DNA from: Curvibacter sp. CHRR-16
GTDB lineage: Bacteria; Pseudomonadota; Gammaproteobacteria; Burkholderiales; Burkholderiaceae_C
Length of the DNA: 64,000 bases
Direction: 5' to 3'
Assembly: GCF_018474005.1 (NCBI RefSeq)
Contig: NZ_JAHCSH010000001.1
Span: forward strand, 248,001-312,000
How positions within the stretch are numbered: the first letter of the stretch is position 1; each line of letters begins with the position of its first letter. Below, in pieces: positions 19,127-27,600 of the stretch. The position numbers and the translations under genes were made by a program. Below the pieces are notes generated by a model. That model was not told the DNA's origin. It did not search any database and worked only from the letters and a program-made list of their open reading frames with translations.

Positions 19127-20047
19127 CTACAGCGCCAGCAGGGAGCGTTGACTGGCAAAAAAGCGGTGTTGACCGGTGATGGGATCTGCAAACGCAATGC
19201 TGCTCGCCAGCAGTTGCAGCGGCTCTGCATAGTTGCTGCTTCCCTCGGGCGTGAGAGTGGGGTAGATGCCGTCGTAGCGGATAGGCAGGCCCAGCGCGGC
19301 CATGTGCACGCGCAGTTGGTGGCGCTGGCCGGTGCGCGGGTGCAACTGGTAGTGCGCCCACTGCCCTTGGTGTGCCAGTAGCCGTATGGTGGTGTGGGCG
19401 TTGTGCTGGTGGGGCGGTGCATCCACCTCGCACTGCTGCATGAAGTGCGCAGGTGATGGCTCGATGCGACTGCTGCGCTCCAGTCCTTGTGCCAAGGCAG
19501 GTGCCAGTGCAGCACGGTAGGGGGCGATGCATTCGTACACCTTGTCCACGCTGCGTTGGCGAAACAGTTGCTGGTAGGCCCCGCGGTCTTGCGCTCGCAC
19601 GCCAAAGACGACGACCCCGGCGGTGTCGCGGTCTATGCGGTGCAAGGGGCTCAGGTGGGGCAATTGCAGCTGCTCTTTGAGACGCACCAGCAACGTTTCA
19701 CGCAGGTACTGGCCCGATGGCACTACGGGCAGAAAGTGCGGTTTGTCGGCCACCACCAAATGCTCGTCTTGCCACAGCACGTGGGCTGCAAAAGGAATGG
19801 GTTTTTCCTCGGCTACCGTGCGGTAGTAGTACAGCGTTTGGCCGCTGTGCAGAGGGCTGTCTGCGCTGGCAGGGCTGCCGTTGGCTAGCAGTACATCGCC
19901 AGCGGCAAAGCGCTGCGTCCAGTCAGCCCGGCTGACACTGGCAAAGCGCTGGGCCATAAAGTCCAGCAAACACGCTGCAGGTGCGCGCCCTTTTGCAAAG
20001 CTGGGCAGCACCACGCGGCTAGCACCTAGGCCCCCGCGCAGTGGCAA
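19127..20047 (-). CDS. RluA-family RNA pseudouridine synthase
   Basis: The catalytic block SPLHRIDRDTAGVVVFGV contains the aspartate that attacks the uracil ring, and PRTGQRHQLRVHMAALGLPI is the second family motif. The N-terminal part (VSRADWTQRFAAGDVLLANG) looks like an S4-type RNA-binding segment. The frame is open back into trmB, with no ATG that avoids a 60-base overlap; the TTG at 20047 gives an N-terminus (LPLRGGLGASRVVLP) similar to relatives, so it is used here with caution. The RNA target cannot be assigned. The 240 bases after the stop hold no clear gene. Confidence 0.85.
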   Translation of the reverse strand: MPLRGGLGASRVVLPSFAKGRAPAACLLDFMAQRFASVSRADWTQRFAAGDVLLANGSPASADSPLHSGQTLYYYRTVAEEKPIPFAAHVLWQDEHLVVADKPHFLPVVPSGQYLRETLLVRLKEQLQLPHLSPLHRIDRDTAGVVVFGVRAQDRGAYQQLFRQRSVDKVYECIAPYRAALAPALAQGLERSSRIEPSPAHFMQQCEVDAPPHQHNAHTTIRLLAHQGQWAHYQLHPRTGQRHQLRVHMAALGLPIRYDGIYPTLTPEGSSNYAEPLQLLASSIAFADPITGQHRFFASQRSLLAL

Positions 20048-20096
20048 GGCAGGTGGACTGCCAATTGACGCAGCCGCAGCGGATGGCGGGGCGTAA

Positions 20097-20873
20097 TTAG
20101 CGGCGCACAAAGACCAAATCCCACACCCCGTGGCCGAGCTTGATGCCGCGGTTTTCAAACTTGGTCAGTGGCCGATAGTGCGGCTTGGGGGCATAGCCAC
20201 CCAGTTCGGGGTTGCTGGTGGCGGCCGGGTTGTGCAGCAAAGGTTCGGCACTGAGCACTTCCAGCATTTGCTGGGCGTACGGCTCCCAGTCGGTCGCGCA
20301 GTGGATGTAGCCGCCGCTCTTGAGGCGACCGGCCAGCTTGGCTACCAAGGGCGATTGGATCAGGCGTCGCTTGTTATGGCGGGCCTTGTGCCAAGGGTCG
20401 GGGAAGAAGATGTGCACACCGTCCAAGCAACCGGGGGTGAGCATGTTGTCCAGCACTTCCACCGCGTCGTGCGCGCAGATGCGGATGTTGCGCAGGTCTT
20501 GCTCGCCGATGCGTTTGAGCAGTGCACCCACGCCGGGCTCGTGCACCTCGCAGCACAGGAAGCGGGTGTCGGGCAGGGTGGTGGCGATTTGCGCCGTGGC
20601 CTCGCCCATGCCAAAACCGATTTCCAGAATCAGCGGGTTTTCTTGGGTGAAAGATTGGCCTCTAGAGCTTGTCCTGCTTGCATAGGGTGCTACTAAATCG
20701 ATAGCAGAGGCTTGGTAGGGTAGCAAAAACTGGGGGCCTAGCTCTTGCATCGCTTTGGCTTGGCCGCTGCCCATACGGCCAGTGCGTTTGACAAAGCTTT
20801 TGATGGTGCGCAGATATGGTTGGGTCTCGTTGTCGGCTGCCGCGTGGGGCGTGGGGGCGTGATCGGTACTCAT
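20097..20873 (-). CDS. trmB: tRNA (guanine-N7)-methyltransferase
   Basis: A 258-residue enzyme that methylates G46 in the tRNA variable loop. The SAM-binding [11 protein letters not shown] and the family signature [15 protein letters not shown] are clear, as is the C-terminal [12 protein letters not shown]. The ATG at 20873 is chosen over an upstream in-frame start at 20897. Just before the SAM motif, about 17 residues are encoded by a short interspersed repeat that most relatives should lack. The gene is divergent from an ABC transporter operon. Confidence 0.95.
   Translation of the reverse strand: MSTDHAPTPHAAADNETQPYLRTIKSFVKRTGRMGSGQAKAMQELGPQFLLPYQASAIDLVAPYASRTSSRGQSFTQENPLILEIGFGMGEATAQIATTLPDTRFLCCEVHEPGVGALLKRIGEQDLRNIRICAHDAVEVLDNMLTPGCLDGVHIFFPDPWHKARHNKRRLIQSPLVAKLAGRLKSGGYIHCATDWEPYAQQMLEVLSAEPLLHNPAATSNPELGGYAPKPHYRPLTKFENRGIKLGHGVWDLVFVRR
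20658..20708 (-). repeat. Short interspersed repeat, copy B (inside trmB)
   Basis: On the minus strand it starts CTGCTATCGATTTAGTAGCA and ends CAAGCTCTAGAGGC, sharing TGCTAT, GTAGC and CAAGCTCTA with copy A and the same overall layout with copy C. It is in frame with trmB and encodes a serine- and arginine-rich stretch between the N-terminal helix and the SAM-binding motif. Confidence 0.6.
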
Positions 20874-20912
20874 AGCCTGCGATTGTACGAAGCCCATTTT
20901 TCGCTAGGTCAA

Positions 20913-20960
20913 TGCATTTAATGCAACTCTATTGCAATAGAATAAATGCAATTTTGTTGC
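20913..20960. promoter_or_regulatory. Cluster of TGCAA palindromes upstream of the ABC importer
   Basis: Within 48 bases lie TGCATTTAATGCA (20913-20925, palindromic apart from its centre), CTATTGCAATAG (20929-20940, a perfect 12-base palindrome), AAATGCAATTT and TTGTTGCG. The series ends six bases before the importer start codon and faces trmB. It looks like an operator array. The regulator is unknown; it does not match Fur, Zur or NikR consensus sites I know. Confidence 0.55.
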
Positions 20961-20965
20961 GATAG

Positions 20966-22516
20966 ATGAGCGAGATGGTGATGAATAGAAGAAAACTCAT
21001 GGTCCATGCCGTGGCTGTATTGGTCGGGACGTCGTTGGTGTTGGGTGGTGCATTGGCCGCGCCCACCGAGAGCTTGAAAGTCGTTGCGCCTTGGGAGATA
21101 ACGGGTTTAGACCCAGCCAAAGCGGGTTATGTGTTCACCCGCATGCGGGTGGCCGAGACATTGGTGGATGTGGCCGATGATGGCAGTCTGCGCGGTGCCT
21201 TGGCGACGCGATGGACAGTTTCTAAGGATGCTTTGCAGTGGCGTTTTACCTTGCGCTCGGGTGTGAAATTCCATGACGGTACGGCTTGCGATAGTGCTGC
21301 TGTGGTGCGCTCCTTGGAATTGGCGTTGCAGCAGCCTGGCTTGCTGCGCACTGCGGGTATTCAAAAAATCAGTGCCGACGGTACGGACGTGGTGATCCAG
21401 TTGGCCAAACCGTTTGGTGCTTTGCCCGCTTACCTAGCGCACAGCAGCGCACAAATACTGGCTCCGGCGGCCTACGCCGCCGATGGCAGCGTCAAGCGCA
21501 TCGTTGCCACAGGCCCATACCAAGTGGCGTCGCTGCAAGCACCGCAAAAAATGGCCTTGGAGCGTTTCGCTGCTTACTGGGGCAGCGCACCAGCCATTGC
21601 GCAGGCGCAGTACCTGGCCGTAAGCCGGGCCGAAACACGCGCCATGCTGGCCGAAAGTGGCCAAGCTGACTTGGTGTTCAGCCACGATCCAGCCGCTTTG
21701 GAGCGCTTGCGCCGCAATGCCAATCTCACGCTCTTGAGCCAGCCCGTACCTCGCACCATTTACATCAAGGTCAATGCGCACCACCCTTTGCTCAAAGACG
21801 TGCGGGTGCGCCAAGCCTTGAGCATGGCGTTGGACAGGGCGGGCATTGGTGCTGCAGTCTTGCGCGATCCCAAGGCCGCCGCCACCCAGTTGTTTCCCCC
21901 TTTTATGGCGGAGTGGCATGTGCCTGGGCTGGCCCCACTGCAACGCAATGCAGCGCAGGCACGCCAGCTATTGCAAGCAGCCGGATGGGTGCAGGGGGCC
22001 GATGGCATGTTCAGCGCCAATGGCCAAGCTGTGCGACTGACTATGCGCACCTTCTCAGACCGCCCGGAGTTACCTGCGATTGCGACCGCTATCCAAGCCC
22101 AGCTGCGCGAAATCGGGGTGGCGTTGGAGGTGCGTGTGGGCAATTCCAGTGACATTCCTGCGGGCCACCAAGACGGCAGTCTGGAACTGGCCTTGCTGGC
22201 GCGCAACTACGCTTTGGTGCCAGACCCTGTAGGCACTTTGCTGCAAGACTTTGGCCCTACAGGAGGCGATTGGGGCGCTATGGGCTGGCGCAGTGCGCAG
22301 GTCGATGATGTGCTGGGCCAGCTCTCGCGCAGCAGTGAAGTCCAGCGTCGCTCCGCATTGCGAGGGTCTTTTTCGACCATTGTGCAGGCCGATTTACCCC
22401 TCATCCCCGTGGTGTGGTACCAGCTTACGGCGACAGCGAGCAAGCGTTTGCAAGGAGCAAGCCTTGATCCTTTGGAGCGGGATTACCGCATCGACCGTTT
22501 GCGTTGGCAACGCTAA
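20966..22516 (+). CDS. Periplasmic substrate-binding protein, nickel/peptide ABC family
   Basis: A 516-residue solute receptor of the family 5 type (OppA, DppA, NikA). A signal peptide (MNRRKLMVHAVAVLVGTSLV) is followed by VVAPWEITGLDPAKAGYVF, LATRWTVSKDALQWRFTLRS and GVKFHDGTAC, the typical opening of the family; RVRQALSMALDRAGI lies in the second lobe. ATGs at 20966 and 20981 both fit; the latter gives a cleaner signal peptide. It is the first of four co-oriented importer genes, 12 bases before the first permease. Substrate could be a peptide, nickel or a metal chelate. Confidence 0.9.
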   Translation: MSEMVMNRRKLMVHAVAVLVGTSLVLGGALAAPTESLKVVAPWEITGLDPAKAGYVFTRMRVAETLVDVADDGSLRGALATRWTVSKDALQWRFTLRSGVKFHDGTACDSAAVVRSLELALQQPGLLRTAGIQKISADGTDVVIQLAKPFGALPAYLAHSSAQILAPAAYAADGSVKRIVATGPYQVASLQAPQKMALERFAAYWGSAPAIAQAQYLAVSRAETRAMLAESGQADLVFSHDPAALERLRRNANLTLLSQPVPRTIYIKVNAHHPLLKDVRVRQALSMALDRAGIGAAVLRDPKAAATQLFPPFMAEWHVPGLAPLQRNAAQARQLLQAAGWVQGADGMFSANGQAVRLTMRTFSDRPELPAIATAIQAQLREIGVALEVRVGNSSDIPAGHQDGSLELALLARNYALVPDPVGTLLQDFGPTGGDWGAMGWRSAQVDDVLGQLSRSSEVQRRSALRGSFSTIVQADLPLIPVVWYQLTATASKRLQGASLDPLERDYRIDRLRWQR

Positions 22517-22528
22517 GGCGGGATCTGT

Positions 22529-23512
22529 ATGAAATCTGCATTGACGCTGCACCGCACGGCGTTGCACTTTGTCCTGCGCATGGGGGTACAGGCCGCGTGT
22601 GTGGCTTTGGCTGTGGGGGTGCTGACTTTTTGGATGACCAAGGCTTTGCCAGGCGATGCGGCCTTTCGCATAGCCGCTAGCCGCTACGGTTATGACATGG
22701 TGGATGCCGCTGCGGCCCAGTCTGTGCGGGCTCAATTGGGGCTGGATCAACCCATCTGGATGCAGCAGTGGCGCTGGTTACTCGATTTGCTGCAACTGCA
22801 CTTGGGCAACTCCATGGTCAGTGGTGAACCGGTGTGGGATGAGTTGCAACACCTGATGGGTCACACCACCGTGCTGGCTTTGGTGGCGTGGCTGCTGGCC
22901 TTGGTCTTGGCCTTGTGCATCAGCGTCGGCTTGGCTGCTGCTCGTATGCAGAGGCTGGCGCGGGCTCTGCAGTGCGTGTGGTTGCCTTTGCGTACGACGC
23001 CAGTGTTTTTGACAGGCTTGCTGCTGATGCTGGTCTTGGGCGTGCACGCCCAATGGTTGCCTGTGGCTGGGCATGGTGGGGTGGAGTATTGGGTTTTGCC
23101 CGCTAGCACGCTGGCGCTGGTCTTGTTGCCGGGGTTTGTGCAGGTGATGCAACACGCGCTGCAGCAGCGCATTGCCAGCGATGCGTTCTTGTTTTCCCTC
23201 ATCAAGGGTTTACCGCATGGCCGGGCAGTATGGCGCCATGCCGTACCAGACATGGTGCTGCGCAGTCTCACCTACGCAGGCATGCAGTTGGTACTGTTGG
23301 TGGAAGGGGTGGTGGTGGTCGAGAGTCTGTTTGCATGGCCTGGCATTGGTCATGCCTTGGTGCATGCAGTCATTGCCCGCGATACTCCCATGATCCAAGG
23401 GACAGCCTTGGTCATGGGGCTGCTGTTCGTGCTAACCAACGCGGTGTTTGATGCGCTCAGTCACGGTCTTGATCCGCGTTTGCGCACCAATGCAACCCAT
23501 TGGGGAGAGTAA
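22529..23512 (+). CDS. ABC transporter permease, DppB/NikB type
   Basis: A 327-residue inner membrane protein with about six hydrophobic segments. The opening (LTFWMTKALPGDAAF, QLGLDQPIWMQQW) and the EAA-like stretch LIKGLPHGRAVWRHAVPDMV match DppB-type permeases, followed by VVVESLFAWPGIGHALVHAV. It ends two bases before the next permease, indicating translational coupling. Confidence 0.92.
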   Translation: MKSALTLHRTALHFVLRMGVQAACVALAVGVLTFWMTKALPGDAAFRIAASRYGYDMVDAAAAQSVRAQLGLDQPIWMQQWRWLLDLLQLHLGNSMVSGEPVWDELQHLMGHTTVLALVAWLLALVLALCISVGLAAARMQRLARALQCVWLPLRTTPVFLTGLLLMLVLGVHAQWLPVAGHGGVEYWVLPASTLALVLLPGFVQVMQHALQQRIASDAFLFSLIKGLPHGRAVWRHAVPDMVLRSLTYAGMQLVLLVEGVVVVESLFAWPGIGHALVHAVIARDTPMIQGTALVMGLLFVLTNAVFDALSHGLDPRLRTNATHWGE

Positions 23513-23514
23513 GG

Positions 23515-24318
23515 ATGCCTGCAAACTTCAAAAAACCCGCTCGCATGGGTGGGGTCTTGGTACTGCTGGCAGTGGCTTGTTTTGCACTGGCTAGCGCTTG
23601 GTGGGGACAGCACCCCCACCAACAAAACTTGCTCAACATCTTGCAGCCACCTGGTGTTGCGCATTGGCTGGGCACAGACCACTTGGGGCGCGATACCTTG
23701 GCCCGCTTGGGGGAAGCTTGCCGTACGTCATTGCTAATGGCTGCAGGCACTTCTTTGGTGGCAGTGCTCGTTGGCAGCTTGCTGGGCTTTGCCGCGGCAT
23801 GGCAAAGGGCTTGGTTGGATAGAGGGCTTCGCATGCTGGCCGATGGCGTCACGGCTATTCCAGCATTTTTGTGGGTGGTTTTGGTGGCCGCTATCGTCCC
23901 CGGCAGTAAGTGGGGCCTGTACTGCGGTCTGACTTTGACAGCATGGGTGGAGTTCTTTCGCTATACCCGCTCTCAGGTGCGTTTGACTCTAGCTGGCCAG
24001 CCAGTGCAAGCCTGCCACATGTTGGGCTTTGACTGGGCCTATGTGCTGCGCTGGCATGTGTGGCCTGAAGTCGGGCCCAGCTTGGCCCGCTTGTTTTGCT
24101 ATGCCTTTGCGTCGGCTGTGCTGATGCTGGCCACTCTGGGGTTTGCAGGCATTGGCTTGCTGCCGCCGTATGCCGAGCTGGGCTTGCTCATGACCGAAGC
24201 CTTGCCCTACTGGCAAGAAGCACCGTGGCTGATGGCCGCTCCTGCAGGTTTGCTGCTGCTCATCGTGGCGGCCCTGCAGTTACTCGTGGGCACCCCAGCC
24301 GCGCAAGAAACCACATGA
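23515..24318 (+). CDS. ABC transporter permease, DppC/NikC type
   Basis: A 267-residue membrane protein. HWLGTDHLGRDTLARLGEAC is the classical DppC-type loop, and ACHMLGFDWAYVLRWHVWPE is the ATPase-contacting EAA region. The ATG at 23515, two bases after the upstream stop and preceded by GGGGAGAGTAAGG, is the natural start. Its stop overlaps the next ATG as ATGA. Confidence 0.92.
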   Translation: MPANFKKPARMGGVLVLLAVACFALASAWWGQHPHQQNLLNILQPPGVAHWLGTDHLGRDTLARLGEACRTSLLMAAGTSLVAVLVGSLLGFAAAWQRAWLDRGLRMLADGVTAIPAFLWVVLVAAIVPGSKWGLYCGLTLTAWVEFFRYTRSQVRLTLAGQPVQACHMLGFDWAYVLRWHVWPEVGPSLARLFCYAFASAVLMLATLGFAGIGLLPPYAELGLLMTEALPYWQEAPWLMAAPAGLLLLIVAALQLLVGTPAAQETT

Positions 24319-25805
24319 CTGTGCTCGACATGCCAACTACACAAAACACATGCGCAGATCTGCGTTTGCATACCGACCAACTCACAGTGCGTTTGCGCAG
24401 TACCGGTGCGGTATTGGTGCACCCTTTTACCTGCCAGTTGCGGGCGGGGGAGCGTTTGACCATCATTGGTACCTCGGGGGCAGGCAAGTCCTTGCTGCTC
24501 GACGCCATCATGGGCACCTTGCCCCCAGAGATGCAGGTCAGCGGAGCCGTGCAGATCGGGCAGCACCGTACCGATGGCGATCCAGTTCGCACCCAAGCCC
24601 TGTGGGGTAGCACCGTCATGATGCTGCCGCAAGAGCCGTGGGCATCGCTCAACCCTATCATGCCGTTGCGCACCCAAGTGGCCGAGGCCGCCTACTACAG
24701 CGGCAGCGCTGCAGGGCGCTGGGCTGTGGCGCAGCAGACAGCCCAACACTGGCTACAGACGCTAGGGGTAGGGCATGCGGGCAGGGCGTATTTGCACCAG
24801 ATATCGGGTGGTATGGCACAGCGCGTGGGCTTGGCCTGCACGGCAGCGACCAATGCCCTTCTGGTGCTGGCCGATGAGCCCACCAAAGGCCTAGACCGCA
24901 ACGCCGTGGCTACGGTGGCGCAGCAGCTCCTCATGGCGCAAGCCCTGCACCAAGCGCTGGTGGTCGTCACGCATGACTTGGACTTGGCCCGCCAGCTAGG
25001 TGGTCAGGTGCTGGTCATGCACGAGGGCGCAGTGGTCGAAAGCGGCCCATGCGAAACCGTGCTGCAAGCCCCCCAGTCGCCCCATACCCAAGCCTTGGTG
25101 CAAGCGCAGCCGCGCCACTGGCCGCACCGTGCACACAGTGCAGATCGTGCAAGCCCCGTGTTGCAGGCGCATGGGCTGGCCAAGTCGTTTGGCGACAAGC
25201 CCGTCTTTGCGGACGTTAGCCTGTCATTGCACGCTGGCACTGTGACCGCCGTGTGTGGCCCCAGTGGTTGCGGCAAAAGCACGCTGGGCAATGTGCTGCT
25301 GGGCTTGCTGCCCGCCGATGCCGGCGTCGTGCAGCGCGCAGACCCCAGCGCACCGCACTGGAAGTTCCAAAAGCTGTACCAAGACCCCTTGGCGGCTTTC
25401 TCACCCTACCGCCAACTGGGACAGGCCATGATGGATGTGATGCGCTTGCATGGCATCGCCCACGAACGCTTGGCGCAGGCGCTAGCGGGCTTGCAGCTCG
25501 ATGCGGAGCTCTTGCTGCGCTACCCGCACCAAGTGTCTGGCGGCGAACTGCAGCGCCTGTCCATCGCCCGCATGCTGCTGCTGCAGCCGCAGGTCATCGT
25601 GGCGGACGAGGCGACATCCAGGCTGGACGCCTTCACCCAGCAGCAGGTGATGGACTACCTGATGCGCTGCGTGGACGAACTGCAATGCGCCGTGCTGCTC
25701 ATCACCCACGACACCGATATGGCCCACGCCGTTGCGGACGAAGTACTGGTGTGGGGGCGGGATGTTGCGCGCCCTTCAGTTGTTGTATTATTTAACGTAA
25801 GTTAA
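24315..25805 (+). CDS. Fused double ABC ATPase (DppD-DppF type)
   Basis: A 496-residue ATPase with two nucleotide-binding domains in one chain. First domain: Walker A GTSGAGKS, signature ISGGMAQRVGLA, Walker B LLVLADEPT. Second: Walker A GPSGCGKST, signature VSGGELQRLSIA, Walker B VIVADEATS and ITHDTDMAHAVADEVLVW. It powers the importer encoded just upstream (four-base overlap). The C-terminus stops about 15 residues after the last beta strand with an unusual hydrophobic tail (VVVLFNVS) encoded by AT-rich DNA, so the original end may have been replaced when the adjoining island arrived. Confidence 0.9.
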   Translation: MTVLDMPTTQNTCADLRLHTDQLTVRLRSTGAVLVHPFTCQLRAGERLTIIGTSGAGKSLLLDAIMGTLPPEMQVSGAVQIGQHRTDGDPVRTQALWGSTVMMLPQEPWASLNPIMPLRTQVAEAAYYSGSAAGRWAVAQQTAQHWLQTLGVGHAGRAYLHQISGGMAQRVGLACTAATNALLVLADEPTKGLDRNAVATVAQQLLMAQALHQALVVVTHDLDLARQLGGQVLVMHEGAVVESGPCETVLQAPQSPHTQALVQAQPRHWPHRAHSADRASPVLQAHGLAKSFGDKPVFADVSLSLHAGTVTAVCGPSGCGKSTLGNVLLGLLPADAGVVQRADPSAPHWKFQKLYQDPLAAFSPYRQLGQAMMDVMRLHGIAHERLAQALAGLQLDAELLLRYPHQVSGGELQRLSIARMLLLQPQVIVADEATSRLDAFTQQQVMDYLMRCVDELQCAVLLITHDTDMAHAVADEVLVWGRDVARPSVVVLFNVS

Positions 25806-26046
25806 TAACTTGCTCGCAAACATTGGGGCGTAGGCGATTGGGCTGGTGCAAAAGAGTGCTGGGCTTTATGAAAATTAATACCTGCATATAAAACCGGTTT
25901 TTTCGAAAAAATCCCAATATTCACAAGGGTTTGGCGTATTTTTTTGCAGCGAATGTAGCGGTGCGATCCGGAGGTATTAACCGTGGTTTTCTGTTCACAT
26001 TACGTTGGTAATTAGTAATTGCTACGCCACAAATTAAGGACACAGA

Positions 26047-26319
26047 ATGCCGATATCGCCCGCTGATCTACTAAAAATCATGGTCATTGCCATTTCTGGT
26101 AGTGCGATGCTAATTGGAATGGCGCTTGTCTTCGCTAACCTTCACAAGAATGGCCACGGGTTCGGGCCAAATTCACTTAAGGCGCTTGGGCAAGTCGCAT
26201 TCCTGCCATGCCTTCTGATCATTAGCGTGTCCGTACCTGAGTTCAAGTCCGAGGTGCTTTCAGCCCTGCTCGGTACCGTCGCTGGCTATGTTCTCTCAAA
26301 CAACCGCAAGGAAGACTAG
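26047..26319 (+). CDS. Small membrane protein of unknown function (cassette 1)
   Basis: A 90-residue protein with two predicted membrane segments, roughly residues 8-29 and 48-80, joined by a short polar loop with a glycine-rich HKNGHGFGPNS. The end (NNRKED) is charged. A Shine-Dalgarno AAGGA precedes the ATG. I recognise no family. Size, membrane nature and context suit an integron-type cassette gene. Confidence 0.65.
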   Translation: MPISPADLLKIMVIAISGSAMLIGMALVFANLHKNGHGFGPNSLKALGQVAFLPCLLIISVSVPEFKSEVLSALLGTVAGYVLSNNRKED

Positions 26320-26419
26320 TGGCCCCGCTGCCTTCCAAGTCCGTCAACGGGACGCCAAAATGCTGCGCATTTTTATTCCCTTCGCTGCGCTCCGGAGCTC
26401 GTTGCATCTAACGTTTGGT
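26317..26419. repeat. attC-like inverted repeat after cassette 1
   Basis: From the stop codon of the small membrane protein onwards. The core is GGGACGCCAAAATGC (26349-26363), three bases, GCATTTTTATTCCC (26367-26380), pairing GGGA with TCCC and AAAATGC with GCATTTT. Outer arms pair CAACG (26345-26349) with CGTTG (26400-26404). The right end TAACGTTTGGTATC resembles the TAACGTTAGGCATC often found at attC ends, with two changes. Plausible but degenerate. Confidence 0.45.
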
Positions 26420-26482
26420 ATCAAAAATCCTGACAGTTTCCTTCTATCACTGTGCAACAGCTTCACCTAAAGGAATACTCAA

Positions 26483-26911
26483 TTGAAGAAGCAAATTCTT
26501 TCACTGCGAGGCAAGAGTGGTGTCGGGAAGAGTACTACTCTTCACCTGCTGTACAAGCTTCTACTCGCCTACCCGAATGCGAAGCCATTAAGCTTTAAAT
26601 CTATCGGGCGGAAGCTTGACTTTATCGCAACCCTAGAAATAGAAGGGCACGTTGTAGGCATCTTCAATCGAGGCGACCTGCCGGAAATCGTCCAGGAGCT
26701 TCTCGAACAACTCGAGGCAGAGAAGTGTCAAGTCATCGTTTGCGCGGCCCGCACCAAGGGCGAGGTTGAAAAGGTGTTTCAATCCTTCAAGCGGCGCTAC
26801 AAGTTGGTAGATGTGCCAAAGCGTGTTGCCGCGAGTCAGTCTTACACGGCATCAAACCACTTGGCTGCTTACACACTCGCATCGCTTGTCTGCGCCGCAG
26901 TTGGCGCCTAA
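26483..26911 (+). CDS. Small P-loop protein of unknown function (cassette 2)
   Basis: A 142-residue protein starting with a clear Walker A motif, GKSGVGKST (residues 10-18), followed by a helix (LHLLYKLLLAY). A hydrophobic strand CQVIVCAART (about 87-96) could carry the Walker B role, though it has no aspartate. The C-terminus (AAYTLASLVCAAVGA) is hydrophobic. It starts with TTG, nine bases after AAGGA. The length suits a minimal nucleotide kinase or a truncated ATPase, but I do not recognise the family. Its stop codon lies inside an attC-like R box. Confidence 0.65.
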   Translation: MKKQILSLRGKSGVGKSTTLHLLYKLLLAYPNAKPLSFKSIGRKLDFIATLEIEGHVVGIFNRGDLPEIVQELLEQLEAEKCQVIVCAARTKGEVEKVFQSFKRRYKLVDVPKRVAASQSYTASNHLAAYTLASLVCAAVGA

Positions 26912-26986
26912 TCCTCGTTTCAATAGACTTGCTACGGCGGCCAGCTAGTGTCTGGCTCCGCGGGTGTCTCAACTTGAATGTTATGA
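26906..26986. repeat. attC-like inverted repeat after cassette 2
   Basis: Starts with GCCTAAT, which contains the stop codon, and ends with GTTATGA. Between them, TTCAA (26919-26923) pairs with TTGAA (26974-26978), AGAC (26925-26928) with GTCT (26966-26969), and GCGG-CCAG (26937-26944) with CTGG-CT-CCGC (26952-26961), leaving two unpaired bases on one arm and a seven-base loop. Stepwise arms with spacers and extrahelical bases are the hallmark of a folded attC. Confidence 0.55.
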
Positions 26987-27001
26987 ATTAAGGAGATAGA
27001 A

Positions 27002-27505
27002 GTGGGATATTTTGACGGTTTGACTAACGCCAGCTTCAAGAAGGACAAGAACGGCACCACGGTCTTTTTCCCTTGGGGCATCTTCGGCAAGGGCCGCGTC
27101 TTGGCGGACGAAGTGGCAGAAGCAAAGGTTCGTGCATTTGTTCATCGCTTCTACAAAGTCTCGGTTCCCACATCCATCGGTGTTGGCGTCCTCTTTGGTT
27201 GGGCTTGGGCATTTCTGCTCGTAGCTATCTTTTACGGCTGGTATTACGCTGGAACAAAGCCTCTGATTTCTGGCTGTTCGTATAGCGACGACAAGCTCAC
27301 CCTGAAGGAGGTGTACTCCAATTCAGCCGAGGGTCACAGCAAAGTTACTTTGTGGCTGCTATTCGTTGGGTCTGTACTGCTGGTTCTCATGGGCGTTTTT
27401 GTTGCAACCACTGGTGCAATGATCTTGGGCCTACTTGCTGCTGCAGTTTTTGGTGCGACTGCAACAGCATTTGGGTACATGCTCAAGCTCAAGCATGGTG
27501 CATAA
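27002..27505 (+). CDS. Membrane protein of unknown function (cassette 3)
   Basis: A 167-residue protein. A soluble N-terminal part (MGYFDGLTNASFKKDKNGTT, then WGIFGKGRVLADEVAEAKV) precedes a tryptophan- and tyrosine-rich membrane hairpin (about 57-85) and two further membrane segments near 116-160. It starts with GTG after AAGGAG. I recognise no family, though short membrane proteins of this layout are common cassette cargo. Its stop lies in GCATAAC at the start of an inverted repeat. Confidence 0.65.
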   Translation: MGYFDGLTNASFKKDKNGTTVFFPWGIFGKGRVLADEVAEAKVRAFVHRFYKVSVPTSIGVGVLFGWAWAFLLVAIFYGWYYAGTKPLISGCSYSDDKLTLKEVYSNSAEGHSKVTLWLLFVGSVLLVLMGVFVATTGAMILGLLAAAVFGATATAFGYMLKLKHGA

Positions 27506-27578
27506 CCCTGCAGTTCGCCGAACCTATGCGTAAAACAGCGTAGGTCGGTGACCACCACGTCAACTACTTGTGTCATGC
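27500..27578. repeat. attC-like inverted repeat after cassette 3
   Basis: Begins GCATAAC (containing the stop codon) and ends GTCATGC, whose complement differs at one of seven positions. The central stem pairs CCGAACCTATGC (27518-27529) with GCGTAGGTCGG (27538-27548) around a TAAAACAG-side loop, with one extrahelical A and one G-T pair. AGTT (27512-27515) can pair with AACT (27562-27565) further out. This is the best attC candidate of the three. Confidence 0.55.
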
Positions 27579-27600
27579 AATTGAGATCGGCTTGCACAAC

